NCBI RefSeq assembly: GCF_008638365.1
Contig: NZ_VWVU01000001.1
Location: 62,001-126,000, forward strand
Direction: 5' to 3'
From: Nocardiopsis quinghaiensis
Lineage (GTDB): Bacteria > Actinomycetota > Actinomycetes > Streptosporangiales > Streptosporangiaceae
DNA: 64,000 nucleotides
Of this stretch, positions 8,990-18,043 are shown one piece after another. The position numbers and the translations under genes are program-made. Each line of letters starts with the position of its first letter. Position 1 is the first letter of the stretch. The notes under the pieces were generated by a model. That model worked only from the letters and a program-made list of their open reading frames with translations. It made no database searches and was not told where the DNA came from.

Positions 8990-9784
8990 ATGACCTACAC
9001 CACGCATGCCCGGATCGCCGCACTGGTGACCGCGGGACTTCTCGCCACCACCGGCGGTATGGCCTACGCCGACACCGCGACCAGCGGAAACGGTTCCCTC
9101 GGGGGCGGTAACCAGCTGGTTCTGGACGGCGACATCCCCATCAACGCCTGCGGCAACGCCATCGCCGTGCTCGGCCTGGCCGGCGCCAGCTGCGTCGGCA
9201 GCGGAGCCGAGGTCAAGGAGCACGACCACGGCGGCTCGGACGTCACCACCTCGGGCAACGGCTCCGTCCTGGGCGGCAACCAGGGCGTCGTGGACGGCGA
9301 CGTCCCCGTCAACGTCTGCGGCAACGCCGTCTCCGCCGTCGGCGCGGCCGGTGCCGACTGCGTCGACAGCGGAGCCGGGGTCACGGAGAAGCCCGAGGAC
9401 CCCAAGGACCCTGAGGACCCGAAGGAGCCCAAGGACCCTGAGGACCCGAAGGAGCCCGAGGAGCCGAAGGACCCTGAGGAGCCCAAGGACCCTGAGGAGC
9501 CCAAGGACCCTGAGGACCCGAAGGACCCCGAGGACCCGAAGGACCCCGAGGAGCCCAAGGAGCCCAAGGAGCCCAAGGAGCCCAAGGACCCGGGCTACGG
9601 GGAGACCCCGGGGGAGGAGACCACCTCCCCGCCCGCCGAGGACAAGGACACCCCGGCTCCCGAGCTCGCCCTCACCGGGACCGACGGCGGCGCCCTCTCC
9701 GGGCTGCTCGCCACCGCCGCCGCCGCGATCGCGGCCGGTGTCGGCCTGGTCCTCTTCGGCAGGCGCCGCCGCGCCCGCGCCTGA
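8990..9784 (+). CDS. long chaplin with sortase-type LAXTG anchor
   Basis: A 264-residue surface protein. A signal peptide (about residues 1-28, ending AYADT) is followed by two chaplin domains with the hallmark GNGSxxGGNQxVxDGDxPxN pattern. Each keeps the two cysteines (NACGNA...ASCVG and NVCGNA...ADCVD) that form the intradomain disulfide in chaplins. A long proline/acid/lysine repeat of [10 protein letters not shown] type (nt about 9390-9595) spans the wall. The C-terminus has LALTG, a hydrophobic helix and RRRRAR, the arrangement recognised by class E sortases. Chaplins assemble amyloid-like films on aerial hyphae; anchored long chaplins tether them. The ATG at 8990 has AAAGGA six bases upstream. 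Confidence 0.9.
   Translation: MTYTTHARIAALVTAGLLATTGGMAYADTATSGNGSLGGGNQLVLDGDIPINACGNAIAVLGLAGASCVGSGAEVKEHDHGGSDVTTSGNGSVLGGNQGVVDGDVPVNVCGNAVSAVGAAGADCVDSGAGVTEKPEDPKDPEDPKEPKDPEDPKEPEEPKDPEEPKDPEEPKDPEDPKDPEDPKDPEEPKEPKEPKEPKDPGYGETPGEETTSPPAEDKDTPAPELALTGTDGGALSGLLATAAAAIAAGVGLVLFGRRRRARA
9390..9595 (+). repeat. in-gene tandem repeat encoding Pro-Lys-Asp/Glu spacer
   Basis: Imperfect 9-base units (variants of gaggacccgaag and gagcccaaggac) repeated about 20 times in frame, encoding PK(D/E)P(E/K) triplets. This is a rod-like wall-spanning linker inside the long chaplin, likely variable in copy number by slippage. Confidence 0.85.
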
Positions 9785-9793
9785 GGTCGGCCT

Positions 9794-9815
9794 CCCGGGC
9801 CGTTCGCGGCCCGGG
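9794..9815 (+). terminator. hairpin after the long chaplin gene
   Basis: Perfect 9-bp stem cccgggccg / cggcccggg with a TTCG tetraloop, 10 bases after the stop codon. The following 287 bases up to the next chaplin gene hold no supportable gene and should contain its promoter. Confidence 0.7.
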
Positions 9816-10102
9816 GGCTGACGCGAGTCCCGTAGCACCGGCCGAGGCCATGTGCGCGGGGTTCACGTCAGCCGCCGCCTCCGGGCGGGGCTGACCGACG
9901 GGGTGCGCGGGTCCGTCCGCAACCAGCGGAGCGCGGCTGCGGCTCACCCTCCAGAACCGGCGACACGCACCGCCCAGGTGCGGGGCCGACCGGGTGATCC
10001 CCGGCCTTGGCCGAGGGCCCGCACCCCATCCAGGGGCGTGGAACGGCCTGTGGCCCAAGCACACACACCTTCTCATCAAGACTCTCCGAAAGGACTTCCC
10101 AC

Positions 10103-11248
10103 ATGCGTAAGTGGGCCAGCACCTCAGCGAAGTCCGTGCTGTTGACGGCGGGCTTCGTCGCGCTGGGCGGCGGCGTGGCCTTCGCCGACAGCGACGTAGC
10201 GAGCAGCGGCAACGGCTCGGTCCTCGGCGGCAACCAGGCCGTCGTGAACGGCGACATCCCGGTCAACGTCTCGGGCAACGCCATCGGCGCCGTGCTGGGC
10301 ACGGCCGGAGCCAGCAGCACCGGCGACGGTGCCGCGGTGGTCCACCACGACCACCACGACCCGGACGTCGCCACCTCGGGCAACGGCTCCCTCCTGGGCG
10401 GCAACCAGCTGGTCGTGGACGGCGAGATCCCGGTCAACGTCGCGGGCAACGCCATCGGCGCGGTCGGCGGTGTCGCGGGAGCCGCGGCCACCGACACCGG
10501 CGCGCTGGTGCACGAGGGCCACGGACACGGCCACCGCCACCACCAGTCCGCGCCCGCCGAGTACACGGCCATGGACCTGGTCGGCGAGGCCGCACGCAAC
10601 GCCGAGGTGCTGCCGCTGCCCGACACCTCCGGCGTGGACGCGGGCGTGCTGCACCAGTCGGCCCCCCGCGAGCACCAGTCCGCGGGGCGCGAGCACCAGT
10701 CCGTCGCCACCTCGGGCAACGGTTCGCTGCTGGGCGGGAACCAGGCCGTCGTGGACCTGGACGTGCCCGTGAACGTCGCGGGCAACGCGATCGGCGCCGT
10801 CGGCGGTGTGGCCGGTGCGGCCTCGACCGACACCGGCGCCCTGGTCGTGGAGGAAGAGGAGGACGTCGCCACCTCCGGCAACGGTTCCGCGGTCGGCGGC
10901 AACCAGCTGGTCGTGGACGGCGAGATCCCGGTCAACGTCTCCGGCAACGCCGTCGCCGCGGTCGCGGGCATGGCCGGTGCCAGCAGCACCGACGACGGCG
11001 CCGCGGTCGTGCACCAGAGCGCCACCGAGCACCAGGCCGGCGCGCTGGACTCCGTGCCGCTCGTGAGCGAACTGCCCGAGGTCCCGGTCTCGGAGATGGT
11101 GCCCGTCAACTACGAGGTGAGCGAGACCACCAAGCAGGCCGTCGAGCAGCACGCCCCCGAGCAGGCCGACCAGCTGCCCGAGTCCGCGCCGCTGAAGGTG
11201 GCCGACCCGGTCGGCGAGGTCCTCGGTGCCGCGGGCGTGGGCCTGTAG
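10103..11248 (+). CDS. four-repeat chaplin-domain protein lacking cysteines
   Basis: A 381-residue exported protein. The ATG at 10103 has AAAGGA upstream and gives a signal peptide ending at FADSD. Four chaplin-like repeats follow, each of the form SGNGSxxGGNQxVVxxxxPVNVxGNAxxAVxGxAGA. In every repeat the positions that hold cysteine in classical chaplins are Ser or Ala (NVSGNA, NVAGNA, AGASST), so no disulfide can form. His-rich linkers (HHDHHD, HGHGHRHHQ, REHQSAGREHQS) separate the repeats. The C-terminal 70 residues are acidic and lack a sortase signal, so it is probably released. It is downstream of the anchored chaplin and may co-assemble with it. The function is inferred from the domain only. 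Confidence 0.85.
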   Translation: MRKWASTSAKSVLLTAGFVALGGGVAFADSDVASSGNGSVLGGNQAVVNGDIPVNVSGNAIGAVLGTAGASSTGDGAAVVHHDHHDPDVATSGNGSLLGGNQLVVDGEIPVNVAGNAIGAVGGVAGAAATDTGALVHEGHGHGHRHHQSAPAEYTAMDLVGEAARNAEVLPLPDTSGVDAGVLHQSAPREHQSAGREHQSVATSGNGSLLGGNQAVVDLDVPVNVAGNAIGAVGGVAGAASTDTGALVVEEEEDVATSGNGSAVGGNQLVVDGEIPVNVSGNAVAAVAGMAGASSTDDGAAVVHQSATEHQAGALDSVPLVSELPEVPVSEMVPVNYEVSETTKQAVEQHAPEQADQLPESAPLKVADPVGEVLGAAGVGL

Positions 11249-11309
11249 CGACCGAACAGGGGGACCGTGCCCGCGGGTGACCGCGCGGCCCTGGCGGCGG
11301 CGGCGCCTC

Positions 11310-11336
11310 GTTCCGTGAGGAACGCGGTGGACTGCG
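11310..11336 (+). repeat. 27-base direct repeat, copy 1
   Basis: An exact 27-base sequence beginning gttccgtgaggaacgcggtg and ending actgcg. Its first half is a small palindrome (cgttcc-gtga-ggaacg). An identical copy occurs 137 bases downstream. The repeated unit may be a regulatory or small mobile palindromic element; its function is unknown. Confidence 0.8.
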
Positions 11337-11446
11337 AGGTGCCGAACACCACAGGGCGGCGGTGTCCCGGGGCGGGGTTTCCCGCACCGGCACTCCGAGT
11401 GCCGTGCGCGTCGACTGGACCGGACCGCTCACCTTCCGTACTCCCC

Positions 11447-11473
11447 GTTCCGTGAGGAACGCGGTGGACTGCG
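11447..11473 (+). repeat. 27-base direct repeat, copy 2
   Basis: Second identical copy of the 27-base unit at 11310-11336, again containing the cgttcc-gtga-ggaacg palindrome. The sequence between copies shows no homology to either copy. Confidence 0.8.
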
Positions 11474-11895
11474 GGGAGCACGGAGGTGGGGGCCACCAGT
11501 CCAGGACGTGAGCCGAGTCCTCCCGGGAATATCCGGGAGGACTCGCCGCATTCCGGGGGAGGTGACGCCCGGCCGCAGTCAAGTGTGACCGAAGTCACTC
11601 GGGAGGGGTGTTGTAGGTGCTCGTCAGAGCCGGTGACCGCGAACCGACGCACGTTGCCGGGACGGCTCACGTACGCTACGAACCGGCCTCGGTGCGGGAA
11701 GCGCTTATTCTGCGGATGCCGGTGGGTGTGAGCCGGGTGCCCACCCGGGGCGACGGGATACGCACCCGAGGGGGACGGGGACACCGCCCACCCACCGATG
11801 GGGGAGTGCCAGGAGTTTCGGTTACTGTCGGTTCCCACGGGACATCGACGGACCGCGGCCGGATAGACCACGAAGGCTAGACGTAGGGGAAGAGC

Positions 11896-14718
11896 GTGCC
11901 ACCCACGAAGGGCAGCGCCGGCAAGAACGGCTCGAAGGACAGCGGACGACAGGGGGTGGGCACCACCCTCGTCATCGTCGAGTCGCCAGCCAAGGCGAAG
12001 ACCATCGCCGGTTATCTGGGGCGTGGCTACGTCGTGGAGTCCAGCATCGGCCACATCCGTGACATGCCCAACAAGGCCGCCGAGATCCCCGCCAAGTACA
12101 AGGGACAGGCCTGGGCGCGGCTCGGCGTGGACGTCGATGGCGACTTCGAACCGCTCTACGTCGTCAACACCGACAAGAAGGCGCACGTCAAGAAGCTCAA
12201 GGAGCTCGTGGAGGACGCCGACGAACTCCTCCTCGCCACGGATGAGGACCGCGAGGGCGAGGCGATCGCCTGGCACCTGCTGGAGGAGCTCAAGCCCCGG
12301 ATCCCCGTCCACCGCATGGTGTTCAACGAGATCACCGAGGACGCCATCCAGCGTGCGGCCCACAACACGCGCGACCTCAACACCCGCCTGGTCAGCGCCC
12401 AGGAGACCCGGCGCATCCTGGACCGCCTCTACGGCTACGAGGTCTCACCCGTGCTGTGGAAGAAGGTCATGCCGAAGCTCTCGGCGGGCCGCGTGCAGTC
12501 CGTGGCCACCCGCCTGGTGGTCGAGCGCGAGCGCGAGCGCATGGCGTTCACCTCCGCCGAGTACTGGGACATCAAGGCGCTCTTCGACGCCACCGAGGCC
12601 GGTGCCGCCGAGGGGACCGCGGCCTTCCCCGCCACCCTGGTCTCGGTGGACGGCACCCGCGTCGCCGTCGGCCGCGACTTCACCACGCAGGGCACACTGC
12701 GCCCGGACCGCGACGTCCGCCAGCTGGACGAGGCCGCGGCCCGCGGACTGGCCGAGCGCCTGACCGGTGCCGGGTTCTCGGTCCGCTCGGTGGAGCGCAA
12801 GCCCTACCGCCGCTCGCCCTACGCGCCGTTCCGCACCACCACCCTCCAGCAGGAGGCCTCCCGCAAGCTCGGCCTGTCCGCGAAGCAGACCATGCAGGTC
12901 GCCCAGCGGCTGTACGAGCACGGCTACATCACCTACATGCGTACCGACAGCACCACGCTGTCGGACAGCGCCGTCAACGCCGCCCGCTCCCAGGTGCGCA
13001 GCCTGTACGGCGGCGACTACCTGCCCGACAAGCCGCGGGTGTACGCCAAGAAGGTCAAGAACGCGCAGGAGGCGCACGAGGCGATCCGCCCGTCCGGCGA
13101 CACCTTCCGCACCCCCTCCGCCACCGGTCTGTCCGGACCGGAGCTCCGGCTCTACGAGCTGGTCTGGAAGCGCACCGTCGCCTCCCAGATGAAGGACGCG
13201 GTCGGCGAGTCCGTCACGGTGCGGATCGAGGGCGCCTCCTCCGACGGCGAGGTGGCGGAGTTCAGCGCGACCGGCAAGGTCATCACCTTCCACGGCTTCC
13301 TCAAGGCCTACGTGGAGGGCTCCGACGACCCGGCCGCCGACCTGGACGACCGCGAGCGCCGCCTGCCCGCGATGTCCGAGGGCGACCCGCTCAAGGCGCA
13401 GAACCTGGAGGCCGAGGGGCACAGCACCCGTCCGCCCGCGCGCTACACCGAGGCCACCCTGGTCAAGGAGCTGGAGGAGCGGGAGATCGGCCGGCCCTCC
13501 ACCTACGCCTCGATCATCGGCACCATCCTGGACCGCGGCTACGTGTTCAAGAAGGGCACGGCGCTCGTGCCGTCCTTCCTGGCCTTCGCCGTGGTGCAGC
13601 TGTTGGAGCGGCACTTCGGCAGCCTGGTGGACTACGAGTTCACCGCGCGCCTGGAGGGCGTACTCGACGCCATCGCCCGGGGCGAGGCCGAGAGCCTGCC
13701 GTGGCTGCGCCGCTTCTACTTCGGCGGTGAGGACACCGAGGGGCACCGGGAGACCGGTCTGAAGGAGTTGGTGAGCGACCAGCTCTCCGAGATCGACCCC
13801 AAGGAGATCAGCTCCCTGCCGCTGCCCGGAACCGACATCGTGCTGAGGGTGGGGCGCTACGGCCCCTACCTGGACCGGGACGGCGTGCGGGTGAACGTGC
13901 CCGAGGACCTGGCCCCGGACGAGCTGACCAAGGAGAAGGCCGAGGAGCTGTTCGCCCAGCCCAGCGGTGACCGCGAGCTGGGTACCGACCCCGAGACCGG
14001 GCGCATGATCGTGGCCAAGACCGGGCGGTTCGGCCCCTACGTCACCGAGGTGATCGAGGAGCCGGAGGAGGCCGCCGAGGGCGGATCCAAGGCCAAGGGC
14101 AAGAAGGCCAGGCCCAAGCCGCGCACCAGCTCGCTGCTGAAGTCGATGAGCCTGGACACCGTCGCCCTGGACGACGCGCTGCGCCTGCTGTCGCTGCCCC
14201 GCGTGGTCGGCCAGCTCGACGGCGAGGACGTCACCGCGCAGAACGGCCGGTTCGGGCCCTACCTGAAGAAGGGCACCGACAGCCGTTCCCTGGAGACCGA
14301 GGACCAGATCTTCACGGTCACCCTGGAGCAGGCCGAGGCGCTGTTCGCCCAGCCCAAGCAGCGCGGGCGCCGTGCCGCCGCCCCGCCGCTGCGCGAGCTG
14401 GGCACCGACCCGGAGTCGGGCGCCAAGATGGTGGTCAAGGACGGCCGGTTCGGCCCCTACGTCACCGACGGGGAGGTCAACGCCTCCCTGCGCAAGGGCG
14501 ACGAGGTCGAGTCGATCACCGACGAGCGGGCCGCCGAGCTGCTGGCCGAGCGTCGGGCCAAGGCCCCCGCCAAGAAGAAGCCCGCCGCGAAGAAGCCCGC
14601 CGCGAAGAAGACCACGGCGAAGAAGGCGTCCACCACGAAGACGGCCACCACGAAGACGGCCGCCAAGAAGACCCCGGCCAAGAAGACCGGTACGCCCAGG
14701 TCCTCCGCCAAGGAGTAG
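11896..14718 (+). CDS. topA: DNA topoisomerase I
   Basis: A 940-residue type IA topoisomerase that relaxes negative supercoils. The TOPRIM domain opens with TLVIVESPAKAKTIAGYLG and includes the acidic triad ATDEDREGEAIAWHL. The catalytic tyrosine is Y347 in GYITYMRTDSTTLS. GRPSTYASIIGTILDRGYV and the topoisomerase fold follow. The C-terminal part carries several TopoI repeats (GRYGPYLDRDG, GRFGPYVTE, GRFGPYLKKG, GRFGPYVTDG), which in actinobacteria replace zinc fingers, and ends in a Lys-Ala-Pro-rich tail (KKPAAKK repeats) typical of high-GC actinomycetes and important for processivity. It begins at a GTG after GGGGAAGAGC. A hairpin terminator follows. Confidence 0.97.
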   Translation: MPPTKGSAGKNGSKDSGRQGVGTTLVIVESPAKAKTIAGYLGRGYVVESSIGHIRDMPNKAAEIPAKYKGQAWARLGVDVDGDFEPLYVVNTDKKAHVKKLKELVEDADELLLATDEDREGEAIAWHLLEELKPRIPVHRMVFNEITEDAIQRAAHNTRDLNTRLVSAQETRRILDRLYGYEVSPVLWKKVMPKLSAGRVQSVATRLVVERERERMAFTSAEYWDIKALFDATEAGAAEGTAAFPATLVSVDGTRVAVGRDFTTQGTLRPDRDVRQLDEAAARGLAERLTGAGFSVRSVERKPYRRSPYAPFRTTTLQQEASRKLGLSAKQTMQVAQRLYEHGYITYMRTDSTTLSDSAVNAARSQVRSLYGGDYLPDKPRVYAKKVKNAQEAHEAIRPSGDTFRTPSATGLSGPELRLYELVWKRTVASQMKDAVGESVTVRIEGASSDGEVAEFSATGKVITFHGFLKAYVEGSDDPAADLDDRERRLPAMSEGDPLKAQNLEAEGHSTRPPARYTEATLVKELEEREIGRPSTYASIIGTILDRGYVFKKGTALVPSFLAFAVVQLLERHFGSLVDYEFTARLEGVLDAIARGEAESLPWLRRFYFGGEDTEGHRETGLKELVSDQLSEIDPKEISSLPLPGTDIVLRVGRYGPYLDRDGVRVNVPEDLAPDELTKEKAEELFAQPSGDRELGTDPETGRMIVAKTGRFGPYVTEVIEEPEEAAEGGSKAKGKKARPKPRTSSLLKSMSLDTVALDDALRLLSLPRVVGQLDGEDVTAQNGRFGPYLKKGTDSRSLETEDQIFTVTLEQAEALFAQPKQRGRRAAAPPLRELGTDPESGAKMVVKDGRFGPYVTDGEVNASLRKGDEVESITDERAAELLAERRAKAPAKKKPAAKKPAAKKTTAKKASTTKTATTKTAAKKTPAKKTGTPRSSAKE

Positions 14719-14771
14719 CCGGACGCGGCGGCCCGGCTCCCGGGTTCGCCGCACGCCCTCTTCACGCGTAG

Positions 14772-14811
14772 GCTCACCCGGGCACGACCGACGAGGCGTG
14801 CCCGGGTGAGC
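14772..14811 (+). terminator. topA terminator hairpin
   Basis: Perfect 15-bp inverted repeat (gctcacccgggcacg / cgtgcccgggtgagc) with a 10-base loop, 53 bases after the topA stop codon. Confidence 0.8.
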
Positions 14812-14996
14812 GGCGTCTTCGGTCCTCACTCCGGGTGGGCGTGCTCCCACCCTGTTCGGAAGGCATCTTCCGTACTACGCTTGGTGGAACTGATGGGGAT
14901 GCGGAAACGTGTGTGGCCCCAGAGGTACCCACCGAATCTGAGGCGGACCCGCGGTCCGTCGTCCCCCTTTCCCCTCACCGAATAACCTTGAGCGCT

Positions 14997-17105
14997 ATGA
15001 GCAGATCTGCACCACCGGGAGCGCCGTCCGAGGCGCGTAACGTCCTCGCGATCACACCCTTCCGAAGGCTGTGGATCTCGCTTACCCTGTCCAGCCTGGG
15101 TGACTGGCTGAGCCTGCTGGCCCTGATCTCCCTGGCGGCGGTCTTCACCGCCGACAGCTCCCGACTCGTCCAGTACCTGGCCGTCAGCGGCGTCGTGGTG
15201 ATCAAGCTCGCCCCGTCGGTCCTGCTGAGCCCGCTGGCCGTGACGGTCGCCGACCGCCTCGACCGCAAGTGGACGATGGTGGTCGGGGACGTCCTGCGCG
15301 CCCTCCTGTACGTCTCCATCCCCCTCGCGGGCCTCCTCCTCCCCGGTTTCGCGCTGGAGTGGCTGTTCATCGCCGGCCTCCTGGCCGAGGTCGTCTCCCT
15401 GTTCTGGGCGCCGGCCAAGGACGCCACGGTCCCCAACCTGGTGCCCCGCAAGCTGTTGGATCAGGCCGACCGGCTGAGCCTGCTCACCACCTACGGCACC
15501 GCGCCCCTCGCGGCGCTGCTGTTCGCCGCGCTCGCCTCCGCCAGCAACGTGCTCGGCGCGGTGCTGCCCTCGATGGCCAGCCCCGAGGCGGACGTCGCCC
15601 TCTACCTCAACGGCCTGACCTTCCTCGTCGCGGCGGTCGTCATCGCCGGTCTGCCGATTCCCAAGCACAAGCCGTCCAAGGACAGTGAGAGCGCCACCCG
15701 CGACAGCGGCATCCTGCGCTCGGTGCTGACCGGCCGGCGCCACGCGGGCGGCACACCGCTCGTGCGCGGCCTCGTCCTGGGCATGCTCGGCGCCCTCGCC
15801 GCCGGGGGCGCCGTCATCGGTGTCGGCCGCCTCCACGTCGAGAGCCTGGGCGCGGGCAACGCCGGGTTCGGTGTGCTCTTCGCGGCGGTCTTCGCGGGCA
15901 TGGCCCTGGGCATGCTCGCCGGGCCCCGGCTGCTCAAGCAGTTCAGCCGCAGGCGTCTGTTCGGCCTGAGCATCGCCCTCGCCGGTCTGGCCCTGCTGTT
16001 CGCGGGTGCCGTCGCCGACATGGTGCTCACCGCCGCCCTCAGCGCCCTGCTCGGCGTGGGCGCCGGTATCGCCTGGGTGATCGGCCTGACCATGCTCGGT
16101 CACGAGGTCGAGGACGAGTACCGGGGTCGTACCCTCGCCTTCCTGCACGGCGCCGCCCGCATCGTCCTGGTGGGCGCTGCCGCGCTCGCCCCCCTGGCCG
16201 CCGGGCTCATCGGCAGCTACGCGATCCCGCTGGGTTCGCTCACCTACGACCTGCGCGGCGGCGGTGTCGTGCTGATGGCCTCGGGTCTGCTCGCCGTCGT
16301 CGTGGCCCTGGTCTGCTACCGCCAGATGAACCGCCGGGACGATCCCGAAGCCGGCCCCGGCCTCCTTCCCGAGCTGTTCGCGGCGCTGCGCGGCGTCGCG
16401 GTCACGGAGGAGGACGAGGAGGCGGCCAGGCCCGCCGGCGCGTTCATCGTCATCGAGGGCGGCGAGGGCGCGGGCAAGTCCACCCAGGTGCGCGAGCTGA
16501 CGGTGTGGCTGCGCGACCAGGGCTTCGAGGTGATCGGCACCCGCCAGCCGGGCGCGACCAAGCTCGGCATGCGCCTGCGCGGCCTGCTCCTGGACCGGGA
16601 GAACTCGCACATCACCCCGCGCGCCGAGGTGCTGCTGTACGCCGCCGACAAGGCCGACCACGTCGAGCAGGAGATCCTGCCGGCGCTGCGGCGCGGCGCG
16701 ATCGTCATCAGCGACCGCTACGTGGACTCGCTGCTCGCCTACCAGGGCGCGGGCCGGGACCTGTCGGTGGACGACATCCGCGGCATCAGCGGTTGGGCCA
16801 CACAGGGCCTGGTACCGGACCTGACGGTGCTGCTGGACGTGCGCCCCGAGGACGGCCTGTCCCGCCTGGGCGGTCCCGCCGACCGCATCGAGGGCGAGTC
16901 GGCGGAGTTCCACAACAAGGTCCGCAAGGGCTTCCTGGAGTTGGCCAAGGCCGACCCCGAGCGCTACCTGGTACTCGACGCGCGTGAACCGCGGGAGAGG
17001 ACCACCCGCGAGATCCAGCGCCGGGTGCGCTCCATGCTGCCCGACCCGGTCCCGAGCAGCGCGGAGGCGGTCACCGGCATGATCCCGGTGATCAGGAACG
17101 ACTGA
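14997..17105 (+). CDS. tmk: MFS transporter-thymidylate kinase fusion
   Basis: A 702-residue two-domain protein. Residues about 15-450 form a 10-12 helix MFS-type membrane domain. Residues about 480-690 form a complete dTMP kinase: P-loop IEGGEGAGKSTQVREL, the DR motif SDRYVDSLLAYQGAGR, and the lid/DRIE segment PADRIEGESAEFHNKVRKGF. Thymidylate kinase phosphorylates dTMP to dTDP and is essential, so this is probably the only Tmk of the cell. The membrane domain has no assigned substrate. Such MFS-Tmk fusions are known in several actinobacteria, so this is unusual but not new. The ATG at 14997 places the first helix near the N-terminus; the earlier in-frame start adds a non-conserved stretch. 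Confidence 0.92.
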   Translation: MSRSAPPGAPSEARNVLAITPFRRLWISLTLSSLGDWLSLLALISLAAVFTADSSRLVQYLAVSGVVVIKLAPSVLLSPLAVTVADRLDRKWTMVVGDVLRALLYVSIPLAGLLLPGFALEWLFIAGLLAEVVSLFWAPAKDATVPNLVPRKLLDQADRLSLLTTYGTAPLAALLFAALASASNVLGAVLPSMASPEADVALYLNGLTFLVAAVVIAGLPIPKHKPSKDSESATRDSGILRSVLTGRRHAGGTPLVRGLVLGMLGALAAGGAVIGVGRLHVESLGAGNAGFGVLFAAVFAGMALGMLAGPRLLKQFSRRRLFGLSIALAGLALLFAGAVADMVLTAALSALLGVGAGIAWVIGLTMLGHEVEDEYRGRTLAFLHGAARIVLVGAAALAPLAAGLIGSYAIPLGSLTYDLRGGGVVLMASGLLAVVVALVCYRQMNRRDDPEAGPGLLPELFAALRGVAVTEEDEEAARPAGAFIVIEGGEGAGKSTQVRELTVWLRDQGFEVIGTRQPGATKLGMRLRGLLLDRENSHITPRAEVLLYAADKADHVEQEILPALRRGAIVISDRYVDSLLAYQGAGRDLSVDDIRGISGWATQGLVPDLTVLLDVRPEDGLSRLGGPADRIEGESAEFHNKVRKGFLELAKADPERYLVLDAREPRERTTREIQRRVRSMLPDPVPSSAEAVTGMIPVIRND

Positions 17106-17120
17106 GCGGCACGGACGCCG

Positions 17121-17155
17121 GAAGGGTTCCCTCCCACCACGGGAGGGAACCCTTC
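17121..17155. terminator. bidirectional hairpin between tmk and the peptidoglycan-binding gene
   Basis: Perfect 15-bp inverted repeat gaagggttccctccc / gggagggaacccttc with a 5-base loop, between two convergent genes. It ends in TTC on one strand, so it can serve both directions. Confidence 0.8.
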
Positions 17156-17244
17156 TCGTCCTCGGGAGCGGTGGCCGGCCGCTCCGGTGGTGGCCGGGAG
17201 GGACGGCGCGCGAGCCGCGCCGCCCCTCCCGGCCGGGCCCGGGC

Positions 17245-17715
17245 TCAGGACCCGTGGGTGATCAGCGAGGTGAAGGTGTTCGGACCGACCACGCCGTCGT
17301 CCTCGATCCCGGCCTCCTGCTGGAAGGACTCGACGGCGGCCAGGGTCGCCGGGCCGAAGATCCCGTCGACGGCCAGGTCGCTGCCGTGGCCCTCGTTGAG
17401 CGCGTACTGCGCGGCCCGGACCCTCGCCCCCTCGTGGCCCCGGCGGACGAGGCCGAAGTCGTCGGTCAGCTGCCCCCAGGTGGCGGCGTCGACCCGGCCG
17501 GTGGCCTCCCGGCCCCTGTCGTCCTGGTACGCGGTGAGCGCCTCGGTCAGCGCGGGGCCGAACCGCTCGTCGACGTTCCTGTGGCCGTAGTAGCCGAGGT
17601 CCGCGAGCACGAACTCGACGACGGCGACCTCCCAGGTCCGCTGTCCCTCCGCCAGTTCGGGCCACCCGGCGGCCACCGCCGCGGTCCGCTCGGTCTCGCT
17701 GTGCGTGTTCGTCAT
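17245..17715 (-). CDS. peptidoglycan-binding domain protein
   Basis: A 156-residue protein with two PG_binding_1-like helical repeats: the first around VEFVLADLGYYGHRNVDERFGPALTEAL and ATGRVDAATWGQL, the second around VRAAQYALNEGHGSDLAVDGIFGPATLAAV and DDGVVGPNTFTSL. These three-helix modules bind cell-wall peptidoglycan. No catalytic domain and no signal peptide are visible from the ATG at 17715, which has a GGGGGAA ribosome site. It may be cytoplasmic, exported by a non-classical route, or associated with a phage-tail-like or secretion system. I cannot choose between these. Confidence 0.75.
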   Translation of the reverse strand: MTNTHSETERTAAVAAGWPELAEGQRTWEVAVVEFVLADLGYYGHRNVDERFGPALTEALTAYQDDRGREATGRVDAATWGQLTDDFGLVRRGHEGARVRAAQYALNEGHGSDLAVDGIFGPATLAAVESFQQEAGIEDDGVVGPNTFTSLITHGS

Positions 17716-18043
17716 CGTCTTCCCCCTTGGTTCGGTTCCCCCGTATGTGCGGCCGTCTCCCCGGCCACACACGGGGAGATCCGGGGACGGTGCCCGGAGT
17801 TCGCGTCGATGTGCCCTCTGGCCTGATGCGGACAATCCCCTGACCTGCGACAACCATGGGGCGAGTCGCGCGTCGTCACTCTCGGTGCATGCCCTTTCCG
17901 GCTCTCCCGGGAGGGGGAGCAGGGCGCGCGGGCGGCCCGGACGCGGGGGACGGACGGGACGAGCCTGTGGACGACGGCCCGCGCGTCGGTGCCGGCTCCT
18001 ATCCTGAAGGTCCAGACATCAGCGGCGGCTCCCGGGGGGAAGA
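17716..18043. promoter_or_regulatory. divergent intergenic region
   Basis: A 328-base spacer between the divergent peptidoglycan-binding gene and holB. It must contain promoters for both, but I see no convincing consensus boxes or operators. Confidence 0.4.

Larger units (their letters stand above)
11249..11895. other. gene-free stretch upstream of topA
   Basis: About 650 bases without a supportable gene. It holds two identical 27-base direct repeats (listed separately), a hairpin-like ctcccgggaatatccgggag near 11518-11538, and near its end the leader of topA. Confidence 0.5.

Noticed and set aside
9390..9595. Tandem repeat as a CRISPR or minisatellite
   Set aside because: The units are in frame within the long chaplin and encode its charged proline-rich spacer.
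11310..11473. Possible CRISPR array
   Set aside because: Only two repeat copies with a 110-base gap and no cas genes nearby.
12445..14850. Long minus-strand frame opposite topA
   Set aside because: Low-complexity Leu/Gly/Val-rich shadow of an unambiguous topoisomerase gene.
14826..16913. Long minus-strand frame opposite the MFS-tmk gene
   Set aside because: No recognisable motif; the plus strand encodes complete transporter and kinase signatures.
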